From the NCBI GenBank assembly GCA_027627225.1, contig CM051028.1, forward strand, positions 18,123,701-18,187,700: 64,000 nucleotides of DNA, written 5' to 3'. Numbering within the stretch: position 1 is the first letter of the stretch; each line of letters begins with the position of its first letter. This stretch comes from Congeria kusceri (taxonomy: Eukaryota > Mollusca > Bivalvia > Myida > Dreissenidae). The notes under the pieces are model-generated. The model saw nothing but the letters and a program-made list of their open reading frames with translations, was not told where the DNA came from and made no database searches. This document shows positions 24,836-37,894 of this stretch, one piece after another. The translations under genes were made by a program, and so were the position numbers.

Positions 24836-25690
24836 GATTACTAACAGCGACATTGACCTTGACCCCATCCATCCTACACGAAATCCCAAGCGAGGGGTCT
24901 CAGTATAAGGTATTTATGTATGAAGTTTCATTAAAATATCTCCATTTGTTCTCAAGTTATTGAGCGGAAACTGTTTTTCTATTTTTAGTAATGGTGATCT
25001 TGACCAAACCCAGTCCATAAGCAATCCCAAGCGAGGTCTTGATATAAGGTATCTATGTGTGAAGTTTCAGTGAAATATTTCAATTCGTTCTCAAGTTTTT
25101 CAGGGAAACCATTTTCCTATTTTAGAAATAGTGACCTTGACCCCACCCATCCCATACGCAAGCCCTAGCAAGGCCTCAATATAAAGTATCTATGTATTAA
25201 GTTTCATTAAAATATCTCAATGCATGTACAACTTATTTAGCAGAAGCTGTTTTTCTATTTTTAGTAACAGTGACATTGACCTTGACCCCAACCACCCCAT
25301 ATGCAATCCAAGCAAGGTCTCGATATAAGGTATCTATGTATTAAGTTCAATTAAAATATCTCAATGCGTTCTCAAGTTATTGAGCGGAAACCGTTTTTCT
25401 ATTTTATTAACGGTGACCTTGACCTTGAACCCACCCACCCCATGTGCAATCTCAATTGAGGTCTCAATATAAGGTATCTATGTATTAAGTGTTATTAAAA
25501 TATCTTAATACGTTCGATGAAGTTATTGAGCAGAAACAGTTTTTTCTATTTTTAGTTACAGTGACCTTGACCCCACCGACCATATATGCAATCCAAAGCG
25601 AGGTCTTGCAATATGGTATCTATGTATGAAGTTTCATTACAATAGCTCAATTCATTCTCGAGTTAGAGAGCGGAAACGAAAGGTTGACGC
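24836..25690. repeat. 140-bp tandem array, about six units
   Basis: Units contain gtgaccttgaccttgaccc, catatgcaatcccaagc, gaggtctcgatataaggtat, gaagtttcattaaaatatct, gttctcaagttattgagcgg and aaaccgtttttctattttta. They start near 24848, 24990, 25125, 25262, 25400 and 25550. Confidence 0.85.
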
Positions 25691-26830
25691 TGCCACTAAG
25701 CCTTTGACCTTGCATTGTGACCTTGACCTAGGACTTAGGGACCTGGTTCTTGCGCGCGACACTACACCTCACCATGCTTGTCACTTCTGCCATTTGTTTA
25801 AAATCCATCCATGCTGGACGAAAATATGTTCTGGATTAAGTGTTAAGGATTGAATTCAATATTTAACCTTTGACCTTGAATTGTGACCTTGACCTTGGAT
25901 CTAGGGATCTGGTTCTTGCGCGCGACACTCAGTATCACCATGCTTGTCACTACTGCAAAGTTATTCGAAAATCCATCCGTGCTCGACATAAATATGCTCT
26001 GAACAAAATGTTAAGGATTAATTTCTTAAATTTGACTATTGAGCTTGAATTGTGACCTGGACCTTGGACCTAGGGACGCTCTGCGACACTCTGACTCAAT
26101 ACGCTAGTCACTTCTGCCAGGTTATTTGGAAATCCATCCATGCTAGACAAAGATATTCTCCGGACCAAGTGTTTAGGATTGATTTCTTAAATTTGACCTT
26201 AAATTGTGACCTTGACCTTGGACCTAGGGACCAGGTTCTTGTGTGCGACACTCCATCTCACTATGCTTGTCACTTCTGCCAAGTTATATGAAAATCCATT
26301 CATGTTGGAAAAAGAAATGCTCCGGACAAAGTGTGTAGGATTGATTTTTTAAATTTGATCTTTGACCTTGAATTGCGACCTTGACCCTGGACCTAGGGAC
26401 CTGGTTCTTGCGCGCGACACTCGGTCTCACTAAGCTTGTCACTTCTGCCAAGTTATTTGAAAATCCATACATGCTTGACAAAGATATGCTCCGGACAATG
26501 TGATAAGGATTGATTTCTTAAATTTGACCTTTGACCTTGAATTGTGACCTTGACCTTGGACCTGGTTTTTGCGAGCGACACTCTGCCTCATCATGCTTAT
26601 CAATTCTGCCAAGTTATTTGAAAATCCATCCATGCTGGACAAAGTTATGCTCCGGACAGTGTTAAGGATTGTATTTCTATATTTGACCTTTGAACTTGAA
26701 TTGTGACCTTGACCTTGGACCTAGGGACCTGGTTCTTGCTCGCGACACTCCATCTCATCATGCTTACAACTTCTGCCAAGTTATTTGAAAATCCATCCAG
26801 GCTGGACAAAGTTATGCTGCTGATAAGGAT
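25691..26830. repeat. 165-bp tandem array, about seven units
   Basis: A second array, adjoining the first but with its own unit: tttgaccttgaattgtgacc, ttggacctagggacctggtt, cttgcgcgcgacactc, cacttctgccaagttatttg, aaatccatccatgctgga and aaagatatgctccggac. Starts are near 25695, 25868, 26045, 26195, 26360, 26525 and 26690. Both arrays share gaccttgacc words and may belong to one element. Open frames in it are artefacts. Confidence 0.85.
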
Positions 26831-26939
26831 TTCCCGCCGCCCGCCCGTTGGGGCATTCCCATAATTTGGCCGTTTTCAAACGAGCGTATAATAAAGCTAA
26901 TTCGACCTTTTCGAAGTGTCAGTGCAAAACTATTCTTAA

Positions 26940-27245
26940 TCTATGTTGTAAACCAATCTCATTAAAATCAAATCCTTACGTTGTTAGGATCTGAAGACAT
27001 CATATAACAGGTCACGTTCAAATGACCTTCCGAACAATAAAATATCAGCCCTGCTGCGCCCAATGAAATGTCCTTTTGCACAGCATAGTTTGGCTACGGT
27101 TTTTGGAAGGTGATTCATTTCCATCTGATCCTCGGGAATAAATCATTTACAGTTAATTTCCACGTGGGTCACAATGGATATAGTGGTACCTTAGGGGAGT
27201 AAACATCCAAAGTTCATGTTAATTTCGTGCATAGTTTTTATGGTT
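26940..27245 (+). repeat. dispersed repeat, inverted partner at 38085-38375
   Basis: The block with gaagacatcatataacaggt, cacgttcaaatgaccttccg, cgggaataaatcatttacag, aggggagtaaacatccaaag and catgttaatttcgtgcatag recurs in reverse complement at 38085-38375 with about 10-15 percent change. Non-coding; class unknown. Confidence 0.75.
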
Positions 27246-30136
27246 TACAGGGTTCGACCTTAACGCGTGTCCGTCGGTCCGTGACCTGTGATTTTTCGCT
27301 CGGACCGGCTGTCTTCCAAGGACGACCTGTCCGGTGACCAGATATTTTTGGACTTGTTCCAATTGTGTATTTCGTGAATTATCATTTGTGATGAAGAACA
27401 CAGTGAACCCTCCGAGCTGATATTGTTTATTGGCATTTTACAGCTCTCGTGTATAAATCGCATCTGTACCGATTCGTCAACTTACAAATAATTATGTTAT
27501 AACAGAGTGTTATGCGTTGTTTAATACATATGTTACTATAAATAGTAACATTTGTGTTCGTAAAACATCCCCGTTATTGCTCCTCAAATGTTATTATCGA
27601 AAAGTGCCCCGCCACAGCGGGGCAGATTATGATAAGGTCTAATTACCCCAAAACGGAAGTCACATCCTCAGGGTTACATTGTCAGGGCTGTCAGTTAGAT
27701 AATAAGCACATGTGGCTGAGTGCAGGATGCATATAATTTGTAAAATACAGTTTAAATAATATGTTTTGGTATAATTTTAAAGGTATATATGTAAGCAATA
27801 AGAAAAAAGGCTGTTTTGTGCACTACTTTTTTGTCTAGTGGTTCCCAGCTTCATAACTTTTGGTCCATGTATTTTTCATGCGCAAAATGGCAGCCTCCAT
27901 GCCCGTCAAAACCGGTGTGTTTTTGCTAAGGTAAATATTTTGAGTTACAACACATAGAATTTTTTGACATGCTGTTTTGTCAAAAGGTTATGTCCTCATC
28001 TTTCCAACAATGTATGGTGATATATTGGAAAGTAGCTTGGTCATGGTGAAAAGTGAGATCAAATTTTGAATATTTTATATGTAACAAAGAAGAAATTTAT
28101 TTGCGCATGCGTAACCTTTAAGAACTTCAACTACTATTAGTCGTCTGCAAAGATTTTGAAAATGGACTCTTACAAACACACTGTACTGGAAAGAATAACT
28201 GCCAGTTGCCACCTTTGACCCCATTTAGGGCTGTATTTTATGGGATGGTTATTCTAGGGGGCATTAGGGGGGTAAATATGGGAAAATTAAAGCAAAATGT
28301 CCCCCAGAGTGGCAATCCGAGACCCATTGTGTTCATCGTGTTGTTTTTCAGTTTCATTTTGACATTAATTTGCATTAATTTCAACAATTCTCTCATTAAT
28401 GTCATAATGCCTTGTGTTGTAATCCTGAATATTTAGTTTAAGAACCTGTAACTGACAATAATGCCCGCAAAGGTCGTGTCCGCACTGGCCGATGCTTTGG
28501 CCATGATGACCGTCCGACCTGCCTACTTTGAATAATACCAATTTTCCTAATTTGCAAGGTTAACAGATCCTATTTAGTTCATACGTTATTTTGTAATTGT
28601 AGTTCAATCAGGCTTTCAGCTGAAAAATACATGAAATGCATGCATAAAACACTTAAGCCGCTCACGCCAACCTAGACCCCACCAAATGGAGATAGCGGCA
28701 TCAAAATTTAAATCACCATCACAGTTTGGTTTAATTTGAGTATGTTTTTTAAATGCAGTGTTGAAAAGAACCAGGACCTCAGCCGGAACCATTGGTATAC
28801 AAGTCTGGGTAAAATGACGAGGCATCAAAACTACTTTACTTGTCAACTACACTGGAGCGTTGGGGCGGGGCCGTAATGCTGACACAGTCGTGTCCGTACC
28901 ATCGGTATTTTTTAAGGTTAGTACATGATTATTGTCATGTATTCTACTATCTAATGTTTTCCAGTCTGGCATTCTTCTTATCAACACCAGTAGGAAAAGC
29001 AAGAGTTTAACCCTTGTTGGGACTCTCAAACCCGTTTTAGAACTGAACTGTTCGCACATGAGCTCGACAATCTGAAGCCGGCATAGCGACTAGCCTTATC
29101 GCAGTAAATAAAACTTAGTAAACTATTGTATATGTTCACTTATTGTATCTAAGTTACACTAGTAATCACAATATTGAGTAAACATGCACAGAAAACCTTT
29201 TTATTTTCACAGATTATTCAGCAGAGAGTACCTGGAACAGATTGAAGATTGCAGGCGGCTGACCTCACCCACAGGTTCAGGTGTGACAGAAGACTGTTAA
29301 TTAATATATGGCATTGACATTTTGGGGTCAAATTCTTTTTTTGTTGTGTGACAGTAGGTCAAATATGTTGATTGTTATGTAAACAAACCCTTTTCTGGGG
29401 TCAAATGGCATCTGAAATGCTACATTTATATTGATTTTACCTCCAAAAATGCAGAAACTTAAACAAATGTTTTTGTTCAAAACTGACTAAAAACCTATTC
29501 TGTAACATTTAGAATGCCAATGAAGATTGTTTTCACTTCTGACTTTATACATTGTATCTGCTATGCCTATTAAAACTCAAACTTATGCTTAATTCTGAGT
29601 TAAAATAATGTTTTCCAGACGTACCCAAGTACATTTTTTTCCGTCTAAATTTTTGCCTCAAAACACCATTATATGTGACATTTTCAATTTTATTTTTTCC
29701 AATAAATCTTTAAACCAGTGTAATCGGACTTTATGTTCTTTCTCGAAATAGATCAGTTTGATGAAAATTGTGGTTTTTATTCAAATTTGAAAGGGTTGGG
29801 TTCTCTTAAAGGTCTAATTACCCCAAAACGGAAGTCACATAGCTTGGTCATGGTGAAAAGTGAGATCAAATTTTGAATATTTTATATGTAACAAAGAAGG
29901 AATTTATTTGCGCATGCGTAACCATAATTGCCCCGCCGATCTTTCGCACGCGCGCCTCTGACGTCACTTGACGAAAAAGATGGCTGAGAACGTGAAATCA
30001 AAATTTTGAAACAGCCTTATAGCAGTCTCAAACACCTATACGAAGCTTAACATGTCGGACACTGCTGTACACTGGATAGAACATATCGCCACAAAACTAA
30101 AATAGAAAGTAAAGAGAGGCAAACATAACGGTTGGC
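27246..30136. other. repeat-derived spacer with a duplicated segment
   Basis: The words ggtctaattaccccaaaacg (27636) and agcttggtcatggtgaaaag through gcgcatgcgtaacc (28034-28112) appear joined together at 29812-29922, where the intervening 370 bases are missing. Two minus frames (28616-28846 and 28847-29059) and a possible small plus exon (about 29212-29300) have no recognised domain. Confidence 0.45.
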
Positions 30137-30151
30137 ATCAAGAAGTTCTGT
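30137..30151 (+). repeat. 5' target-site duplication of the LINE
   Basis: atcaagaagttctgt, repeated exactly at 36076-36090 on the far side of the LINE. Confidence 0.85.
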
Positions 30152-31936
30152 ATTTAAAATAATTGATAAACACTTGTCTAGGTAACCCATTTAACATGAC
30201 AAAACAGGACGTCGTGCTATCTTACTACATGTCTATGGGTTTCATCGAAATTGCATAAAATTAAATACCAGTTTACAAACATGTACACATTTTAGTATAT
30301 GTTGTTGTTTTCTCGCCTTCAGATGTAATACTTGTACATATTATACCTATAACATCATTTTATTTCTCCAGCCAAGGGCACTGTTTGTTTGCTTGAAAAA
30401 TCGAGAATAGTCTGTAAATAGCCTGTAAATATTTATACACGTCTGTTTGTCTGTTCTATTGCGTTTGCTTGTTCTGATGTGGTGTTGTGTGTGTTTGTAT
30501 TGTTATTCCTTCATGACCCATAATGTGGATCTCTATAAGGCCTGTGTGTACTAGGTTACTAATATTAACATCTACTATTAAACGATTACTCAACATTTAT
30601 TCCGAAGTCGAAATCCTGTCCACGAACTGAACCTTCTAATTAGGGTAAGCCATCGGTTCAACACCCACTCAGTCATTCCCCATGAATTACAATACGTTAA
30701 TTTATCATGCAATCCCCGTGGTCTAGGTGAACAGTATTTTACTATGTATATTAGTGTCCTACTGCATCAAAATGAGTATTTATCATGCATATCATGCAAT
30801 CCCCGTGGTCTAGTTGAACAGGTATCAGTATTTTACTATGTATATTAGCGGCCTAATACATTAAAATGGGTATTAATCAGTGGAGCAAAATGGAAAATTA
30901 TCCAGTTATTTTTTACTCTAATCTCTAATAATTATCATGTAAGCCGCTGATTCACTTACATTTTATGTGTTTACAGGTAACTGTCACGTTAACTGCTGTA
31001 TGTATACGTACATGTACAATACCATTATGCACTTTTAACCTTTTTGGCCTTCTATTATTTCGTTTTGAATAGACGGTCATATATGAGGTTCTTATACATT
31101 TACATAATAAGTGTTCGATATTGTTTATCTAAATATACTATAAACATTATTACTTTGTCAATTGTAAAATGTACTGACGATAGTGTTATATCCCTGTCAC
31201 TCCTACCAATCATACTGTAAAATCCTTTGACTAGCTATTATTTCCGATTTGTATAGACAGTCACCTTAGGGATTTTGCTCTCAGTACACAATTAATAAGT
31301 ACTTTTTATTCGTCTGTGGTATCATTAAGTTAACTGCTAACATGTATGTGCTTTTTTGTTTATTACAGTTGTGTGTGTTTACGTTTAATCGCACTAAGTG
31401 CGAAAGTACTTGTCAGTAAACACATTTCTGATTTAGCTTTTACCTTGCGTCAGGAAAAATAAGATGTGCTAGGGATAAACTATTTATGTACATGCACACA
31501 TCTGTATACCTATCGATCTCTTAGGTATGAAGTCTTAATTTTGTAAACATTTCCACAGGTAACCTTGATGCATTTAAGCAGTTTTACATCTTTATCTTAT
31601 TTTACGTTTAGTAGTGTTCGCATTTTTTTTATTGTGTGTGAACATAACTATGCACTGCTAAACAATTAACATCAATGCTTTGTATTCTTGTAAACCTATA
31701 TCATCCATTTGCTACCATTTGCTATCATTTCAATATGCTCCATTTTGTTTTCTTTACATTTGTTATTTTATGTCTCGTACTAGTCCTGTCCAGTGCTCGT
31801 CAATCAGTTTCACGTGAATTATTTTTCTCTTATTTCAAGGTCATGCTGTCATATATGTATGTATGTTCACCTTCTAACTAACGGGTAACGATATTGCTGC
31901 ATACAAAATGACCGTGGGATTATTCAACTCAATTAG

Positions 31937-34900
31937 ATGCATTTATCGTCAAAAATATGTCTACGTGTGGAGTGCAACACGCGAATTTGTATTGTTCCTT
32001 ACTTTCTTTTTGCGTTATTCTCAGAATACATTATGCGACCGTTTGTCTTCGAGCTAAATCTTTTACTCATTGATATACTTAGATTTATATTAATCTTGTC
32101 AAGGGATATTGAGCTTAACCCGGGGAGCAGTGCTCTAAGTGTTCTGCATCTAAACGTGCGGTCAATACGAAACAAATTAGACTATATTAAAAGTAATTTG
32201 TGTGATTTTGATATACTATGTTTTACGGAAACTCATCTTACTGATGTCGTTCCCGATAATGTTTTACTTATTGATGATTTTAATATAGCTCTCCACCGGA
32301 AAGACTATACACCTCACTCAAGCGGCTTATTAATATATGTAAATCAGTCTATATTGTCGCGGCGTGTACTTGAGTTAGACTGTTCTAACTTGCATTCAAT
32401 CTGGATCGAAATTCAAACAGGAAACTTCACTGCTTTAATATGCTGCTTTTATCGTCCCCCTAACGCCAATGTATCTTTTTGGAACGACCTTGAAGTTAGT
32501 ATTGATAAACCAAAATTTAATCATGCTCGGTGACATAACTGAAGACCAGTTAAAAAATTACACTCGCTTAAAACAGTCTATGACTCTATTTAATTTAGGT
32601 AATGTCATTACGGAAGCAATCAGAGTCACGGCCAACACAGCTACTTTAATTGACCCAATTATTGTCTCCGGTAATCTGTATTTATTGGACAGTGAAGTAA
32701 TTTCAATTGATGTATCAGTCAGTGATCATCGTGCTATGGCCGTACACATTAAAGTCCCAACAGTGATTAGTAAACCGATGCAAAGACATGTTTGGCTTTA
32801 CAAACGTGTAGATTTTCAACGTCTAAATGACTCAATTGACAACGAAAATTGGAATTTTATTAGTATGTCAAATGTTGAAGACGCTACTGTATTATTTACT
32901 AACAAATTACTAGAATTGATGAAATCATGTATTCCGTACAACTGTTACCGTACGTCCAAATGACAAACCATGGTATGACTCTATGAGACGTACATTTGCG
33001 CGAAAACGCCACCGACTTAAATCGAACGCTATCAAATATCCATTCCCAATCAACTGGGCAAAATTCAAACACGCTCGTAACAGGGTCAATAATATGATTA
33101 AACACGCAAAAGGAACAATTTTTCTCCAGTATTGAAACTACATTAAACGATTTACATTCCACTAACTCTAAAAAATATTGGAAGCTGTTGAAGCATCTAA
33201 TATATACACACTCTCATTCTGATGTGATACTGCCCCTGAAATCGATTGATACTCATGGAAACGTCAGTATATATATATGTCTGATGAAGAAAAAGCAACT
33301 TGCTTAAACAATTTATTTGTTTCCATATCAACTTTAGATACATCTTCGGGAGTCATCCCTGCCCCAAATGACATTTCTTTTGAATATTTGCAAAACGTGT
33401 CTATAACTGAAGCAGAAATAATTTTAATAGCTAATAAAGCGGTTGGTGAAGATTTAATCAGTCATCTTGTTCTTAAGTGTACTTGCATGTCTATTGCAAA
33501 ACCGTTATGCTTACTGTTTAATAAATCAATACAAGAATGCACATTTCCCTCATTATGGAAAAATGCAATTGTCATGCCTCTATTTAAAAAAGGTGACTCA
33601 CATATACCTTCCAATTATCGTCCGATCTCCCTATTAAGCTGTCTAGGGAAACTTACGGAGCGAGTAGTATACAAACACCTCTATAATCACTTTATTTCGC
33701 ATGACTTAATTTCTTGCAAGCAATCGGGATTTCTCAGGGGTCACTCAACTGTCTACCAACTGATTGATATAGTTGATCAAATAGCTCGTTCTATTGATGA
33801 CAAGAAATTTAACTGCATGATTTTTTGTGACATTTCCAAGGCCTTTGACCGAGTTTGGCATCAAGGTCTGTTATTCAAACTTAAGCAAAACGGTATCAGT
33901 TACAATGGATAGAAATTATTTGTCTAACCGAACCCAAAAAGTATATGTGGGTTCCGCTATGTCTCAGTCATTACAAGTAAATGCTGGAGTTCCACAGGGC
34001 TCAGTATTAGGGCCGTTCTTTTTTCTGATTTACGTAAATGATATTGTCGATAATCTTCTAAGTATTACCCGCTTGTTTGCAGATGATACTTCCTTATCAT
34101 GTACTACATCTGATTTATTTGACCTCGAGGGTATCTTGAACCACGACCTATGCCTCATCAACATTTGGGCCAAAAGATGGTTAGTTGATTTTAACCCACA
34201 GAAAACTGAAGCAATTTTATTCACAACGCAAAAGAATGTTCTTTTACCGCAATTATATTTCGGAAATGTACCCGTCACCTTTGTTGAAAGTTATAAACAT
34301 CTTGTTCTAAGCCATGATGGCAAATGGCACGATCATATAAATCATATTTTTAAATCTGCGTCGAAAATTCTTGGCATTATGCGAAAACTTAAATACAGAC
34401 TTTCAAGAAAAAGTTTAAATCAAATATACGTCAGTCAAATGCGGCCAATACTAGAATACGCGTGCGTTGTTTGGGATGGTTGTTCTCTGTATGATAAGGA
34501 ATTACTAGAAAAAAATCCAAAATGAAGCCGCGCGTACTGTTGCAGGCCTAACTAGATCTATATCTCTTAGAAAACTGATTAGCATCTACAAGATGCATAA
34601 CGGACAGTGTCCTAATTACTTGTCCAACCTTCTTCCACAAACAGGTCAAGAACAGTCATCTCGTAATCTTAGAAATGCACAAGACTATACCATTTTATCA
34701 AGGCGAACATTATTATCGTAAAGTGACCTCATTCCGTGGGAGACCTCATTCCGGTGATTTGATATTTGGATGACGTCACACGCATACGCTAATCCATTAT
34801 TGTACACTAAAATGAATTTCAATTAAAATAATAATAAACATTACGAAAAATTGGAGAAAACATGTATAAATCAATTTAAATATCTAACCTAATAAAACCT

Positions 34901-35774
34901 ATTCCATTTTACTAACATGTAATTCCATAGCCATTGCTTAACATCAGTAATCACTAAACACTTGTTATTTCCACGCAGACGACTGAACTAGGGTAAACAC
35001 AAAACTTTGATTGACAGCTTCTCTCTCGCCTATATGCTGGTTTCTACAGAGTACAGTCCCTTTGTTGTGTGTAAAGTTACGTCACCGGAATTAGGTCAGC
35101 ATTGTTTATTCCAAACGAGATTACAGTGACTGTGACTTTTATTCATATTGCATTGGATTACTTTGTGCAGTTAAACAATTATTAGATGCAATATACCGGA
35201 ATTAAATAATTCTTTGAAGGTAATTCATTTGTTATTGCATTACTAATACTGCAAGAGAGATTTTGCCCATTAGTCCCTTATGTCACCGGAATTAGGTTAC
35301 TGGAGGATATATTCACGTTCGTTCTTGCCATCTGCCATAGATCTATGGAACTCCTTACATATCGATGTCCGCAACAGTGAAACCCTTTCACAATTTAAAG
35401 CTTCCTTAAAACATATGAATCTTTTATGCGAAGATAACCCCCAATATTTCTACACTGGGGATAGAAAAACATCGATTTTACATGCTAGACTAAGAAATAA
35501 CTGCAGCAACCTAAACTCCGACCTGTTCCTAAACCACCTTGCAAACTCACCCATTTGTTCATGTGGAAATGATGGTGAAAATATTACACATTACTTCTTT
35601 CAATGCCCTAATTACCGCATGCAACGAATATCTCTTTTTAATGCACTGCGCTCATTTTATCCCTTAAATAGTGATTTGTTCCTCTACGATAACCCCTCAT
35701 TTAATAATGAAGACAATACAATTATTTTTACAGAAGTTCAAAGATGTATTGTTACGACAAAGCGTTTTGTTTAA
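31937..35774 (+). pseudogene. LINE ORF2 remnant (endonuclease and reverse transcriptase)
   Basis: Coding segments lie in changing frames: 31937-32533 (leader and endonuclease), 32469-32963 (end of the endonuclease), 33277-33912 (RT fingers and palm), 33827-34525 (the FADD palm and thumb) and 35280-35774 (C-terminal region). In the family this protein nicks the target and copies the element RNA by target-primed reverse transcription. At least four frame breaks plus an insertion rule out activity. The N-terminal DIELNPGS at 32105-32128 differs from the 2A-like consensus at its last residue. Confidence 0.85.
34714..35309. mobile_element. 596-bp TIR element inserted in the LINE
   Basis: The ends tatcgtaaagtgacctcatt and, on the other strand, tatcctccagtaacctaatt match at 17 of 23 positions. 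TAT stands on both sides. It splits the LINE C-terminal coding region between LSRRTL and YSRSFLPS. The words cattccggtga and tcaccggaattagg recur inside it in inverted orientation. Non-coding. Confidence 0.65.
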
Positions 35775-36075
35775 AACTTAACGTTATAACTTAACTGCTT
35801 GCTGGACAGGACTTACAACTATCTATATTTGCATATGATTGTCTAGTTAATATATATTTTTATTCACTAATTTGTTCATATTGTGTTTTCAAATGTTAGT
35901 ATTATTATCAACATCATTATCATAATTATTATCGTTATTATTATTATTGTCATAATTTACTTTTGATTTCCTAAATGACAACTATTGTTCAAAGTACGCT
36001 TGTCACCATTACAATATGTAACTATATGTGATTGTTTGTAATTTTGTCAATATTGTGGAAATAAAATATGTTTAA

Positions 36076-36090
36076 ATCAAGAAGTTCTGT
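36076..36090 (+). repeat. 3' target-site duplication of the LINE
   Basis: Exact copy of 30137-30151. Confidence 0.85.
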
Positions 36091-37894
36091 TATTTCGCCG
36101 AAAGAGCCAACAAGCACCAATCACTATCAATGCTTTAGCATTAGAGGTGCTTTTCTAGTAAGACTAAATCCGCATCGTGAATGCTCCTGACCGAGTCTAC
36201 AGTCCTACCAATTTTACCCTACAATTCCTAGGCTGGAAGTTTAACAGGTCCTGTAGACTCCTTTTGAGTTATTAACACAACAGGTGAAGACGTTTACACG
36301 CTTTCACCCCGACCCTGGACATATCAGCTTTTTTTAACATAAAGCTTATAATAAATCCACACCAATGCATAATAGATTATGATACATCCAAATTTAAACT
36401 CCACAAGAAACAAGAAAAGCATTCTAACTCTCTAGATCTGTTGAAACAAATGACATCACTAGTGATGACGTGTTCAATGTACATGTCTTTGATAGTACCC
36501 ACACGGGCGTATCTAAGCCATTTTGCATTGCTGGGGCATTACTTGTCCTACACAGTAATAACATTGGAATACAAATCTACAAATGCATTTTTCCTATTGT
36601 AAAACGTTTTATATTTAACTGAGATATAGGTTTATCGACATGCACCATAAATTAGATCTACATGTATGGCAAATGTAGAAATGTCAAGGTAAAATTAAAT
36701 ATATGTTAAACGTACGTTCACCCATGTTGCGTCATGAAAACTGTCTGTGGTTACTCCTAAGAATAAAAAAATGCCGACTTAAAATACCATAACATGTACT
36801 GGTTGTAAGTTAAGATGTAAATAAACATGATAAAGCGTCAAAAATGTTTACATTTACATTTGTTTTGACAAGAATTTTAATAAATTGGAAGGAAATAAAG
36901 AAAACACGAATGTCATAAGAAACAAATATGAATTATAATGAAAACATATGTATTAAAAATGTCAATAAATGGCGGCGCGGGGGCATGGCTAGAGAGTTAG
37001 ATTGCTTTTCTTGTATAATCAACTGAACAACATTTGACGAAAGAAATTATATCTGATGGGCATTGTAGTCGCATTTTAGAGAAGCAATTTCCATTTATAA
37101 TAATTAACTATAGTCATTGAATAACCTTTTGTTATTTAAAAAAAAATTAGTCAAAGAACACATAATGTATAAATAATAAGTTTATAATAGGTTCTAATCA
37201 AATTATAACGTGCAAAATGCAACACTAGCAGGCTCAATTAAATTTGTTCACATGTTTCTTTGACCAAACACCGAAATTCAGAAGTGTGGCTAAATACTTT
37301 GTACAAGGATATCGATACTATACCTGGCTTATTAATAGTTAAACAACGTATTCAGTTTTTGACACAATTTATTATTGTTTTTGTTTTTAAAACAGGTAGT
37401 TTTAAACTGTATCTCTATTAAAAAAAACAATCGAAGTAATCAAAATTCAGGTCTAGGTTTTTGCATTGTGGGAATGATTGCAAAACGTTAAGGAAAGGAC
37501 AGCCCAATCATATAACGATACATAATTATCTTTTTAATTGCTCTAATTGCGTGTTGATTGCTCAACGCACGAAAACGCATGTATCTGCAATTTACACCAA
37601 TTTTAAGAAGTTGATATCTCATCTTTATTGAAGCAACAATGTTCAAACAACATTTTGATCGAACATGTATTAAACACAAATAACTTATAAATAATAGATT
37701 TTCAACATATTTTCCAATTTTATTTCTGACAATCATTTGTTTGGACTAGTTATGCACTTTGCAGTACAACGTATTTTGATTTTCGGGACCAGTTCATTCA
37801 GTATCGGACCAGTAGGCTTTGAAGGTAGCCGGTCCTGTGGACCACCACTTCCCAAAAGTTAATGTCAAACCCTGGGTTTATATATAAAGTTGTA
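36091..37894. other. spacer downstream of NDUFAF1, no recognised gene
   Basis: AT-rich. The words 'gaccgagtctacagtcc', 'ggtcctgtagactc' and 'ggaccagtaggcttt' recur elsewhere in the window (27260-27340, 52290-52340, 53520-53600) and mark a diffuse old repeat. I could not find a convincing NDUFAF1 polyadenylation site. Confidence 0.4.

Larger units (their letters stand above)
30152..36075 (+). mobile_element. CR1-like LINE, nearly full length, broken
   Basis: Bounded by a perfect 15-bp target duplication. The 5' 1.8 kb has no clear ORF1 and carries an 87-bp tandem duplication (30704-30877). The ORF2 remnant runs from about 31937. It starts with a hydrophobic leader and DIELNPGS, then an APE-type endonuclease (LHLNVRSIRNKLDYI, FTETHLTD, SDHRA). 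Next is the reverse transcriptase (NYRPISLLSCLGK, AFDRVWHQGLLFKL, GVPQGSVLGP, LFADDTSLS at about 34067-34096) and a C-terminal CSCG...HYFFQC block near 35560-35610, with a stop at about 35772. Frameshifts occur near 32530, 32960, 33120 and 33900, and a 596-bp element is inserted at 34714. The tail ends aaataaaatatgttta. Confidence 0.88.

Noticed and set aside
25626..26642. Repeated frames with 'LDLG' or 'SSMDGFSNNLAE' motifs
   Set aside because: They are translations of the 165-bp tandem array; the frames shift between units.
28616..29059. Adjacent minus frames of 76 and 70 codons
   Set aside because: No domain, no splice support, and repeat-derived surroundings.
29212..29300. Small plus-strand exon (LFSREYLEQIEDCRRL...) after a T-rich tract and CAG
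   Set aside because: It looks exon-like, but I found no partner exon or family, so I left it out of the genes.
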